A DNA stretch of 42,000 nucleotides from Lentilactobacillus parafarraginis DSM 18390 = JCM 14109 (GTDB lineage Bacteria; Bacillota; Bacilli; Lactobacillales; Lactobacillaceae): positions 1 through 42,000 of the forward strand of contig NZ_AZFZ01000022.1 of NCBI RefSeq assembly GCF_001435895.1, read 5' to 3'. A program made the translations under genes and the position numbers. Below the pieces are notes generated by a model. It made no database searches. It saw only the letters and a program-made list of their open reading frames with translations, and had not been told where the DNA came from. Of this stretch, positions 24,207 to 30,687 are shown in pieces. How positions within the stretch are numbered: the stretch's first letter is position 1; the number at the start of each line of letters is the position of its first letter.

Positions 24207-25187
24207 GTGTGTACCAGCATTTTACAAATTGGTCAGATTGACGGCAGCCACGTGCTTGCCCGGACAATGGACTGGCCGCGACTCGGTGCCAAGCCATTTT
24301 TTGCGCCCCGCCATTACCAATGGCGATCCGTTTTCGATAATCAGGAATACGTGACGAAATACGCGCTGCTGGGCTCCGGCGGAAAACACGGCCAGCGAAT
24401 CGATGCCTCTGACGGGGTGAATGAATTCGGCCTGGCGGTTCAGAAGTTAACCTTTACCAATGGCAGCCAGTTGGTCGAAGAGCCGACACCCGGAAAGATG
24501 CACTTAGCGCCGTTTGAACTTTCCTTTCATTTGCTTGCCAACTACCGTTCGGTCCAAGAAATTATCGATGACATCGAAAATATTGAGCTGATGGCTGATA
24601 CTCATAGCTTATTGAAGTACGGGCACAGTGAACTCCACTTTGCGGCGTGCGACCCCACCGGCCGAATTGTGGTGGTTGAACCGGTAACCCAGCCGATTGA
24701 AATCATTGAAAATCCCCTGGGGGTTCTCACCAACAGCAATCACTTTGACCGCCAGATTAACCGCCTCGAGAAGTATTTGGAATTTACCCCCGCTTTTGAA
24801 AATGGGACGGTGCCGCTGAATGCGCCGCGGGTGACGACCGGCAACGTTTCCGGTAAGTCAATTCCGCCGGGATCGTATTCGCCAGGATCCCGGTTTATCC
24901 GGGCAGCCTACTTAAAGGAGCGCATTGACCTCCCTGATGACGAGACGGCAGCGTTTGATAACTGCTGGCATTTGTTAGATTCGGTCAACGTTCCCAAGAG
25001 TTCAGCTCACCAGCCAACGTACTCGGTGTACCGGGCAGCGGTGGCGTGCGAAAGCCGGAATTATTATTACCAGCCGTACCACGCAAAGTCGGTGGTTAAG
25101 ATCCAACTGACTGACGATATGATTCAACGGACTGAACCCATCTTCTTTGACGTTGCCAATGAAGTGACGTTTCAGGAATTCAATTAA
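24207..25187 (+). CDS. Choloylglycine hydrolase family protein (bile salt hydrolase / penicillin V acylase type)
   Basis: This 326-residue Ntn hydrolase starts M-C-T-S, so removal of the first residue exposes the nucleophile C2. The family residues follow: R19 and D22 in ARTMDW, VNEFGLAV with the oxyanion region, LTNSNHFDRQI (conserved Asn) and the RAAYLKERI arginine. It should hydrolyse amide bonds of conjugated bile salts, N-acyl homoserine lactones or penicillin V in the cytoplasm. The exact class needs the substrate-loop comparison. The start is GTG 24207, about nine nucleotides after GAGGTGA; the TATAAT at 24159-24164 may be its -10. It is followed after 16 bp by a glucosaminidase gene. 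Confidence 0.88.
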   Translation: MCTSILQIGQIDGSHVLARTMDWPRLGAKPFFAPRHYQWRSVFDNQEYVTKYALLGSGGKHGQRIDASDGVNEFGLAVQKLTFTNGSQLVEEPTPGKMHLAPFELSFHLLANYRSVQEIIDDIENIELMADTHSLLKYGHSELHFAACDPTGRIVVVEPVTQPIEIIENPLGVLTNSNHFDRQINRLEKYLEFTPAFENGTVPLNAPRVTTGNVSGKSIPPGSYSPGSRFIRAAYLKERIDLPDDETAAFDNCWHLLDSVNVPKSSAHQPTYSVYRAAVACESRNYYYQPYHAKSVVKIQLTDDMIQRTEPIFFDVANEVTFQEFN

Positions 25188-25203
25188 GTGAGATGAGTGA
25201 ACT

Positions 25204-25821
25204 TTGTGGAAGAAAATCGGCTGGACGAGCCTGTTACTATTGGTGACGGTTATTGTCATCGGGGCGGGCCTGACAATTCGGCATCAGCGAAACATGGCCA
25301 CGCCTAAGCGGGCAATCCCCGAGGTGACCCAAACTGGCGGCGTCCACGTGACAATTAAACAGAAGGATGCCTTTATTCGGTCAATCGCGGTTCCAGCCGT
25401 TCGCAACTTTCAGCGCAACCGGCAAATTTTACCCAGTGTGGTGATCGCCCAAGCAGCTTTGGAGTCACAATTCGGTACGTCAGATCTTTATTCCGAGGCC
25501 CATAATCCCTTTGGCGTCAAGGGGACCTATCAGGGCCAATCGGTCACGTTTTATACGCGGGAGGTTGAAAATGGCAAATCAGTTCGCGTTTTGGCACAAT
25601 TCAGAAAGTATCCCAGCGTTGCCGCAGCGATCATCGATCACAACCGGTTGGTTCACCGTAAATTTGTGCGGCGAACCAATCTTCTGAGTTACCGAACGAC
25701 CACGCGCCTGCTTCAGGAAAATGGGTACGCGACTGATCCGCATTACGCGGCGAAACTTAATCGGCTGATCGTGAAATATCATCTGGGAAAATACGATTTG
25801 AAAGCGCTCAACGACGATTAG
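25204..25821 (+). CDS. Membrane-anchored glucosaminidase-domain protein
   Basis: This 205-residue protein has an N-terminal signal anchor (residues 7-25) and one glucosaminidase domain (about 55-200). The catalytic glutamate is E87 in AALESQFGTSDL, and the domain has HNPFGVKG, TFYTREVE and ENGYATDPHYAAKLN, as in LytF/Auxiliary FlgJ-type members. It should cleave the N-acetylglucosaminyl bond of peptidoglycan from the outer membrane face. There is no wall-binding repeat. The start is TTG 25204 with a weak ribosome binding site, so translation may be coupled to the hydrolase gene that ends 16 bp upstream. Confidence 0.88.
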   Translation: MWKKIGWTSLLLLVTVIVIGAGLTIRHQRNMATPKRAIPEVTQTGGVHVTIKQKDAFIRSIAVPAVRNFQRNRQILPSVVIAQAALESQFGTSDLYSEAHNPFGVKGTYQGQSVTFYTREVENGKSVRVLAQFRKYPSVAAAIIDHNRLVHRKFVRRTNLLSYRTTTRLLQENGYATDPHYAAKLNRLIVKYHLGKYDLKALNDD

Positions 25822-25869
25822 TTGATGCCTGCCTATTGCTCTTGGATTAAAAATAATATATGGTAATGT

Positions 25870-25994
25870 ACAGAGAAAAATGACGGTGGTACCATTCCGA
25901 TTTTAATGGTGATGGGATGCCGCTTCGTCGAGACGGTCACCATAAGCGGTTTTGAGAATCAAGGGGCGGATGGTGGCCACTAATCTGGGAGGTC
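25870..25994 (+). promoter_or_regulatory. Structured leader of terC-trxA, type unknown
   Basis: The leader can form a hairpin from GGTACCATT and AATGGTG near 25890-25913, and a stem CCGCTT / AAGCGG with an 18-base loop near 25920-25950. GGTCACC is nearby. TerC genes are often controlled by the manganese-sensing yybP-ykoY riboswitch, but its hallmark GGGGAGTAG is not present. This may be a divergent metal-responsive leader or a simple UTR. Confidence 0.3.
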
Positions 25995-26003
25995 TTGCTA
26001 AAA

Positions 26004-26768
26004 TTGTTGAATTGGGTATCTGACCTATATGGTCCGTTTTTTGATCCACATAATTGGAGCACCGTCATTACCAGTGGCGGTGACTGGCTGATTATTTTGT
26101 CGCTGGTAACGATTGAGTGTTTGCTTTCAGTTGATAATGCCGTCGTCCTTGCGGCGCAAACCCAGGCGCTGCCAACGAAAATTCAGCGGGAAAAGTCACT
26201 GTTTTACGGCTTATGGGGCGCCTACTTATTCCGATTTTTAATCATCGGCCTGGGCACCTACCTAATTCATTTTTGGGAAATTAAAGTCATTGGGTCTGCA
26301 TACCTACTGTACCTGGTGTACAGCTTCTTCAGAAAGACGCGGGTTGTTCGAACCCACAAGCTTGCCAGCCAAAATAAGCGGGGGCGATCTCTGTTTTGGT
26401 CAGTGGTCATTCAAATTGAGTTCATGGATGTGGTTTTCTCCGTCGACTCAGTACTGGCATCTTTGGCCATTTCGCCGAACCCGGTGATCGTCTTAATTGG
26501 GGGGATGATTGGCATCCTCGCCATGCGGGGGGTTGCTGAAGTGATTATGAAGTTAATGGGCAAGATCCCCGAACTTCAGCCAATGGCTTACGTATTAATC
26601 GGCATTATTGCGATTAAGCTGTTACTGTCGATTCCAATGATTGATATCGAGATCCCAGCCCCGTTATTCGGGGTCGTTGTGATCGTCGCTGTCATTATTA
26701 CGCTGATTATTCATTACGTTCGCAAAAATCGGAGGGCTACAGATGAGCGTCGAGATAACGAAGGATAA
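26004..26768 (+). CDS. TerC-family integral membrane protein
   Basis: This protein of about 254 residues has eight or nine hydrophobic segments. It carries the two TerC signatures: ECLLSVDNAVVLA near residue 40 and IEFMDVVFSVDSVLA near residue 145. Family members (YkoY/YceF/MeeY type) export Mn2+ or support metalation of secreted enzymes. I place the start at TTG 26004, eleven nucleotides after GGAGG; the TTG at 25995 is only two from it, and 26007 is also possible. The thioredoxin gene overlaps its last 26 bp. Its leader may be structured. Confidence 0.88.
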   Translation: MLNWVSDLYGPFFDPHNWSTVITSGGDWLIILSLVTIECLLSVDNAVVLAAQTQALPTKIQREKSLFYGLWGAYLFRFLIIGLGTYLIHFWEIKVIGSAYLLYLVYSFFRKTRVVRTHKLASQNKRGRSLFWSVVIQIEFMDVVFSVDSVLASLAISPNPVIVLIGGMIGILAMRGVAEVIMKLMGKIPELQPMAYVLIGIIAIKLLLSIPMIDIEIPAPLFGVVVIVAVIITLIIHYVRKNRRATDERRDNEG

Positions 26769-27066
26769 CTTAACTGCCGAAACCGCCAATGCATTAACCA
26801 TCATCGATTTCTGGGCGCCGTGGTGCGGCCCCTGCAAGATCTTGGATCCGATTCTTGAAGATTTGGAAAAGAGCTATGGTGATCGGATTCATTTCGGGCG
26901 GATGAACGTTGATGGCAATCAGGAAATTGCGGAACGCTACCACGTGATGAGCGTGCCCAGCCTCGTCATTTTTAAAAATGGCCGGGCCGCTGAGAAAGTG
27001 AGCGGTATTTTTCCGAAAGCCAAGTTGGCGGCCTACTTCGACAAAAAGTTAGCCGAAGTTCAATAA
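26743..27066 (+). CDS. trxA: Thioredoxin
   Basis: This 107-residue protein has the classic WAPWCGPCK active site (C28, C31), a cis-proline segment (SVPSLVIFKNG) and the full thioredoxin length. It reduces disulfides in cytoplasmic proteins. ATG 26743 follows CGGAGGG at seven nucleotides, and the start lies inside the terC 3' end, so the two are translated together. The dispersed repeat just downstream gives a terminator hairpin. Confidence 0.95.
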   Translation: MSVEITKDNLTAETANALTIIDFWAPWCGPCKILDPILEDLEKSYGDRIHFGRMNVDGNQEIAERYHVMSVPSLVIFKNGRAAEKVSGIFPKAKLAAYFDKKLAEVQ

Positions 27067-27091
27067 ATGGTGATTTATAAAATATAGCAGA

Positions 27092-27268
27092 GTGTGGGAC
27101 ATACCTCCTAAACTGAGAGTATAAGGGGATTATCCGAATATCCTGGGCTTGGATATTTGGATAATCCCCTTATACGGCCGGAAGCTGCTTTCTGGCCCAT
27201 GATTCAGCTAGGTAACATTCGGATAAACTGTGAGGCCGGGACAAAATTTTGAGTTTTGTCCCGGCCTC
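27092..27268. repeat. Dispersed intergenic repeat, copy B, inverted, with inserted hairpin
   Basis: Read on the plus strand it matches the reverse complement of 19111-19226: GTGTGGGACAT, then the conserved body and the GAGGCCGGGACAAAA hairpin (27232-27268). Relative to copy A it has about 60 extra bases, which create a 25-bp inverted repeat (27119-27143 and 27151-27175, one mismatch). It lies between trxA and a convergent gene. Confidence 0.85.
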
Positions 27269-27282
27269 TGCTATTTTAGACA

Positions 27283-27672
27283 CTATTTGAATGGCGGAAT
27301 CTGCCGCTCGGAAGCCTGTTGGCGTAACTTTTTGTCGAGGATGTCCAACCCTTGGAGGGGAAAGTTGAAGATTGGGGCAAAGTAATTTTTGCGATTCGGA
27401 TCCGGGACAACCTGGCTTTGCTTGAGGTTGGGAATCAGTGCTCGTAAATCAGACTGACTGAGCTTCAAAGCCCGGGCATAGTACATGACGCGTTGATACA
27501 CGACATTTTTAAACCACAGGTAATAGGCAATCAAGGCCGCGGCGATGTACCAAAAGATGCTCCAAGTGATGCCGATTTTGGCTGGGGCGAGAACTCCCAG
27601 ATAAAGGGCACCGACGGCGAAAATGATGTAAATAATGAGCCAAAGAATGGCTAATTTGACTTTCGTTGACAT
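27283..27672 (-). CDS. Small membrane protein of unknown function
   Basis: This 129-residue protein has two hydrophobic segments (about 8-28 and 37-55) followed by a soluble, basic C-terminal half containing NYFAPIFNFPLQGLDILDKKL. I do not recognise the family. The start is the ATG at 27672, with AGAAAGTTGGATAAAT as a weak ribosome binding region. It is divergent from the GNAT gene at 27814 and convergent with trxA. Its terminator is probably the repeat hairpin at 27232-27268. Confidence 0.7.
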   Translation of the reverse strand: MSTKVKLAILWLIIYIIFAVGALYLGVLAPAKIGITWSIFWYIAAALIAYYLWFKNVVYQRVMYYARALKLSQSDLRALIPNLKQSQVVPDPNRKNYFAPIFNFPLQGLDILDKKLRQQASERQIPPFK

Positions 27673-27690
27673 ATTTATCCAACTTTCTCA

Positions 27691-27720
27691 TTGTTTTTTA
27701 ATGCGATTGTCCCTTATAAT
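27691..27720 (+). promoter_or_regulatory. Promoter of the ATT-start GNAT gene
   Basis: TTGTTT (27691-27696) and a perfect TATAAT (27715-27720) are spaced by 18 bp. The transcript would have a leader of about 90 nt. Confidence 0.55.
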
Positions 27721-27813
27721 GTTATCAAAGCATCTCAAATGTGATGATGGATTTTGGGCAGGAACTTTGTCTGGTGAACAGACGTTAGTTCTATTATATA
27801 GGAGGTTTTTGAA

Positions 27814-28371
27814 ATTAAAGCAAATTTTTCAGTTGAAACCGCACAGAAGGACGACTATTCAGCCATTCGGAAAGTCATTGCGGAAAGTTACGCCAATCAG
27901 GAGACTAACAGTGATGGTGATGAAGTGGACATGGTTGACCGGCTTCGGTTTTATGATGATTTCCACGAAAACTTTGAAGTGGTTGCCAAGGACCACCATG
28001 AAATCATTGGGCACGCCCTGATGATTCCAGTCACTATCCGTTCAGTTAACCATCGTCACAAGATCGTGTCAATTGTTGAAGTCGCCGTTCCCGAGAAGTA
28101 TCGGCATCAAGGCGTTGGTCAGGGACTGATCTACGAGCTTGAGAGCCGCGCCCAGCTGGCTGGCTTTGAAGCGGTGAGTGCGGTTGATAATACCGACTTC
28201 TTCTATGAACTGGGATACGTTGCGGCGGAAAACTTCAACATCTTCTCAACAATGCCGGTTGATATCAGTGCCAATCTGATTAAACCATTGGCTGACGGCA
28301 GCCTGTTTAACAAGAGCGGTAAAATCTATTATCCAGAAGAATTCTATGGTATTCGGCGGCTTGAATCGTAA
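27814..28371 (+). CDS. GNAT-family N-acetyltransferase with an apparent ATT start
   Basis: The conserved GNAT body includes IVEVAVPEKYRHQGVGQGLI (acetyl-CoA loop) and FFYELGYVAAENFNIF. The only well-placed ribosome binding site is GGAGG at 27801-27805. Eight nucleotides after it, in frame, is ATT, followed by AAA GCA AAT TTT, which gives a normal GNAT N-terminus (KANFSVETAQKDDYSAIRKVIAESY). The first conventional in-frame start is GTG 27925, which would remove 37 residues of the fold and has no ribosome binding site. I therefore infer initiation at ATT and a 185-residue protein. The upstream TTG at 27809 is in another frame. The substrate is unknown. Confidence 0.8.
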   Translation: MKANFSVETAQKDDYSAIRKVIAESYANQETNSDGDEVDMVDRLRFYDDFHENFEVVAKDHHEIIGHALMIPVTIRSVNHRHKIVSIVEVAVPEKYRHQGVGQGLIYELESRAQLAGFEAVSAVDNTDFFYELGYVAAENFNIFSTMPVDISANLIKPLADGSLFNKSGKIYYPEEFYGIRRLES

Positions 28372-28423
28372 TTTTGCCAGAATTTGGGCCTAAATGCTTA
28401 AAAGATATGACGTTATTTTGATA

Positions 28424-28450
28424 AAAAACGGCTGAAAAGCCGCTTTTTTT
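28424..28450. terminator. Terminator after the GNAT gene
   Basis: CGGCT-GAAA-AGCCG is flanked by a run of A on the left and seven T on the right. It ends the plus-strand transcript and could also work in reverse. Confidence 0.85.
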
Positions 28451-28531
28451 GTGCTAATTTTCAAAATTTAGCCCGATTTTTCGCAAAAAACACAAAATTT
28501 CACCCCCGGATTACCGAGAGAACGATGAGAA

Positions 28532-28606
28532 ATGAAACATAAGCCAAAATCAAGAAAGCGTTACGATTATGATGAGATGACCGTTGAGGCAATTCTCGAT
28601 AAATGA
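28532..28606 (+). CDS. Possible 24-residue peptide gene
   Basis: ATG at 28532 opens a 24-codon frame whose peptide begins MKHKPKSRKRYDYDEM: a basic N-terminus and an acidic C-terminus ending AILDK. The upstream GATGAGA is at best a weak ribosome binding site. I do not recognise a family. It sits in the otherwise empty 28451-28681 stretch between a terminator and the LysM promoter. Confidence 0.25.
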   Translation: MKHKPKSRKRYDYDEMTVEAILDK

Positions 28607-28681
28607 GCATTTAACAAAGATTACCGAACCATTACATTATTTACACACGGCTGGTTAAGCTTAATACGCGTGTTATTTGTT

Positions 28682-28698
28682 TGTTACACCGTTGTTAC
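28682..28698 (+). promoter_or_regulatory. WalR (YycF) box of the LysM gene
   Basis: TGTTAC-ACCGT-TGTTAC fits the WalR consensus TGTWAH-N5-TGTWAH exactly. The second half overlaps a -35 (TTGTTA, 28692-28697) that is 16 bp from a TATGCA -10 (28714-28719). WalRK controls wall hydrolase genes in firmicutes, and the gene downstream is one of that kind. Confidence 0.65.
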
Positions 28699-28784
28699 AC
28701 CGTAAGGATAAACTATGCATTGTTGATCGATGAGGTCAGCAAATTCTAGACACAGACACAAGTATTCTATAGGAGTGTGTAATT

Positions 28785-29426
28785 TTGAAAAAAGTATTCT
28801 CTATGATTCTCGCAACTTCAGCAGCAGCTGTTGGTATTTTCTTCGCAGGTTTCTCGTATGCATCAGCTTCAACTGTTGTGACAGTTCAATCAGGCGATAC
28901 CGTTTGGGGTCTCTCGCAGAAGTACAATGTTTCCATCGATGCAATTAACCAAGCAAACAACTTGAACAGTTCAAATGTGATCGTTGTTGGCGAACAGTTG
29001 AACATCCCTGATGGCAGTCAAACTAGTCAAGCAACATCAACCCAGCAACCAGCACAACAGACTACAACGACTCAATCATCATATACTCAACCACAATACA
29101 GCCAAGCACAACAATCAACTAATAATTACGCAAGTACAACTGCTAACACAAACACTAGCAGCAACAGCAATGCTAATTATTCAACTGCATCAACTGGTGC
29201 ATCAGACGGTGGTTCAGCAAAAGCTTGGATCGCTTCTCATGAATCAGGTGGTTCATACTCAGCACGGAACGGTCAATACGTTGGTAAGTACCAATTGAGT
29301 GCTTCATACCTTAACGGTGACTATTCAGCTGCTAACCAGGAAAAGGTTGCTAACCAGTACGTTTCAAGCCGTTACGGCTCATGGTCAGCTGCCAAGTCAT
29401 TCTGGCAAGCAAATGGCTGGTACTAA
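28785..29426 (+). CDS. Secreted LysM protein with Apf-like C-terminal domain
   Basis: This 213-residue protein has a signal peptide (1-28), one LysM domain (about 32-76, starting VTVQSGDTVWGLSQKYNVS) and a low-complexity Gln/Ser/Thr/Asn linker (78-140). It ends in the conserved domain of aggregation-promoting factors (AKAWIASHESGGSYSARNG to the final NGWY). The C-terminal domain is lysozyme-like and carries the likely catalytic Glu in HESGGSY. It should bind peptidoglycan by LysM and remodel the wall. The start is TTG, nine nucleotides after AGGAG. It is under an apparent WalR box and ends at a strong terminator. The linker uses ordinary codons, with no sign of transfer. Confidence 0.9.
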   Translation: MKKVFSMILATSAAAVGIFFAGFSYASASTVVTVQSGDTVWGLSQKYNVSIDAINQANNLNSSNVIVVGEQLNIPDGSQTSQATSTQQPAQQTTTTQSSYTQPQYSQAQQSTNNYASTTANTNTSSNSNANYSTASTGASDGGSAKAWIASHESGGSYSARNGQYVGKYQLSASYLNGDYSAANQEKVANQYVSSRYGSWSAAKSFWQANGWY

Positions 29427-29458
29427 GATTTAACTTAATCCAGTTTAAATTCAGTCAA

Positions 29459-29501
29459 TAAAAAATCGGTTCATCACAGTGATGTGGTGGCCGATTTTTT
29501 T
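29459..29501 (+). terminator. Terminator of the LysM gene
   Basis: AAAAATCGG and CCGATTTTTT arms enclose an inner CATCAC/GTGATG hairpin, followed by a T-run. It lies about 30 bp after the stop codon. Confidence 0.85.
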
Positions 29502-29653
29502 GTCGAAATTTAGTGAGTTGATTCGCAGCTATCCGTTAAGCGCACCGGCCGGTTAACCAGTAGGGGACAGGAGTTAGTTTCGTGGTAGGTGGCCGCAGAT
29601 GGCTGCCAACCGGGATTGGTCGCCTGCTTTGACAATGGCATATCCGAATATAC

Positions 29654-29692
29654 AAGAAAAGGATTGAGACAATCGATACCCTTGTCTCAACC
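29654..29692 (-). terminator. Terminator of the ABC/lipoprotein operon
   Basis: GGTTGAGACA and TGTCTCAATCC arms on the minus strand are followed by TTTTCTT. It lies just after the lipoprotein stop. The stretch 29502-29653 holds no gene I can support. Confidence 0.75.
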
Positions 29693-29713
29693 CCGCGATT
29701 GATGAATTACCAG

Positions 29714-30673
29714 CTACTTTTTGGTCATATAGATATATAACGTTGTCGCTGAATAGCCAATCTGGAAACTAATGCCATTTGAACGGAGCGTTTTGTTCGT
29801 CGTTTGGCTGGTTTTACTTGATTTGGCCTGTTTCTGAAAGTCCTTCATAATTTTCTTAGCGTTAGCGCCTGCACTGTCGGCCAGAACTGAGAAGGAGGTG
29901 ATGAACTTCTTGGCCTGTTGCTTATTCTTCATTGCGGAAACCGGCACCATAAGGGCAACGCCGACCACCTGGTTGTGATCCAAATTGGTTCGGATTGTGA
30001 CGTCCTTGGTGGTGACTAAATTGTGGACGCCGGGTTTGCCGTTTGCTGGAAGCAGCTGGTCGCTGACCTTGCTCTTGGCCCGTTTCATAGCTGCCTGAAC
30101 GCTGGCACCGGCCGCTTGCAGCTTCTTGCCCTGAGCTTTTAACTGGGCCCCCTTGGCCGCTTGGGCCTTTAAATCGGCGGCTGCGCTGGTGTCTCCAGCA
30201 GCAAGCTTTTTCTTGTCAGCCGTAATTTTTGCGACCAATTGTTGTTGCTGTTGCTTGAGTGCGGCCGCTTGCTTTTGCATGGTAACGGCTTTTTGGCGGT
30301 CAGATTGAGATAACGCCATCGCCGTGATCGCCTGATTATACTTTTGCTGGAGCTTTGGGTAGGTGATAATTGACTGGGCTTTGCCAACCGTGACGGCTTT
30401 TTTGGTCCCCCCGGCCGTGAAAACGACTTTTTGGGTGGTTGTCTTTGCAGGAACGGTGAGGGCAAAGGTGCCGTTGTGGGTCTTTTCAGTCTGCTTTTTG
30501 CCGTTATCGACTTGGTAGCTGACTGATTGATGCTTGCTTTGACCCTTAATGACAACGCCGAGACCATCCGGATTCAAATGATGGTGGTCGACCGCCAGAT
30601 TTGGCCGGCCGCAGCCAGCCAGTCCCAAAACCAGCAGGGCGGCAGCCATTCCAATTTTAACTAACTTTTTCAT
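29714..30673 (-). CDS. Lipoprotein of unknown function with a coiled coil
   Basis: This 319-residue protein has a lipobox (GLAGC, lipidated C21). A short beta-like region (about 35-110) is followed by a Gln/Ala/Lys-rich coiled coil (about 115-205) and a C-terminal domain (220-319). I do not recognise the fold. It starts 15 bp after the second ABC gene, with AGGAGG ten nucleotides before the ATG, so it belongs to the exporter operon. A role as an accessory surface protein of that transporter is inferred from position only. Confidence 0.75.
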   Translation of the reverse strand: MKKLVKIGMAAALLVLGLAGCGRPNLAVDHHHLNPDGLGVVIKGQSKHQSVSYQVDNGKKQTEKTHNGTFALTVPAKTTTQKVVFTAGGTKKAVTVGKAQSIITYPKLQQKYNQAITAMALSQSDRQKAVTMQKQAAALKQQQQQLVAKITADKKKLAAGDTSAAADLKAQAAKGAQLKAQGKKLQAAGASVQAAMKRAKSKVSDQLLPANGKPGVHNLVTTKDVTIRTNLDHNQVVGVALMVPVSAMKNKQQAKKFITSFSVLADSAGANAKKIMKDFQKQAKSSKTSQTTNKTLRSNGISFQIGYSATTLYIYMTKK

Positions 30674-30687
30674 TTTCGTGGCGCCTC

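Noticed and set aside
25870-25994. yybP-ykoY riboswitch before terC
   Set aside because: The family context fits, but the conserved GGGGAGTAG core and its partner segment are absent.
27925-28371. GTG 27925 as start of the GNAT gene
   Set aside because: It would cut off 37 residues of a normal GNAT N-terminus and has no ribosome binding site.
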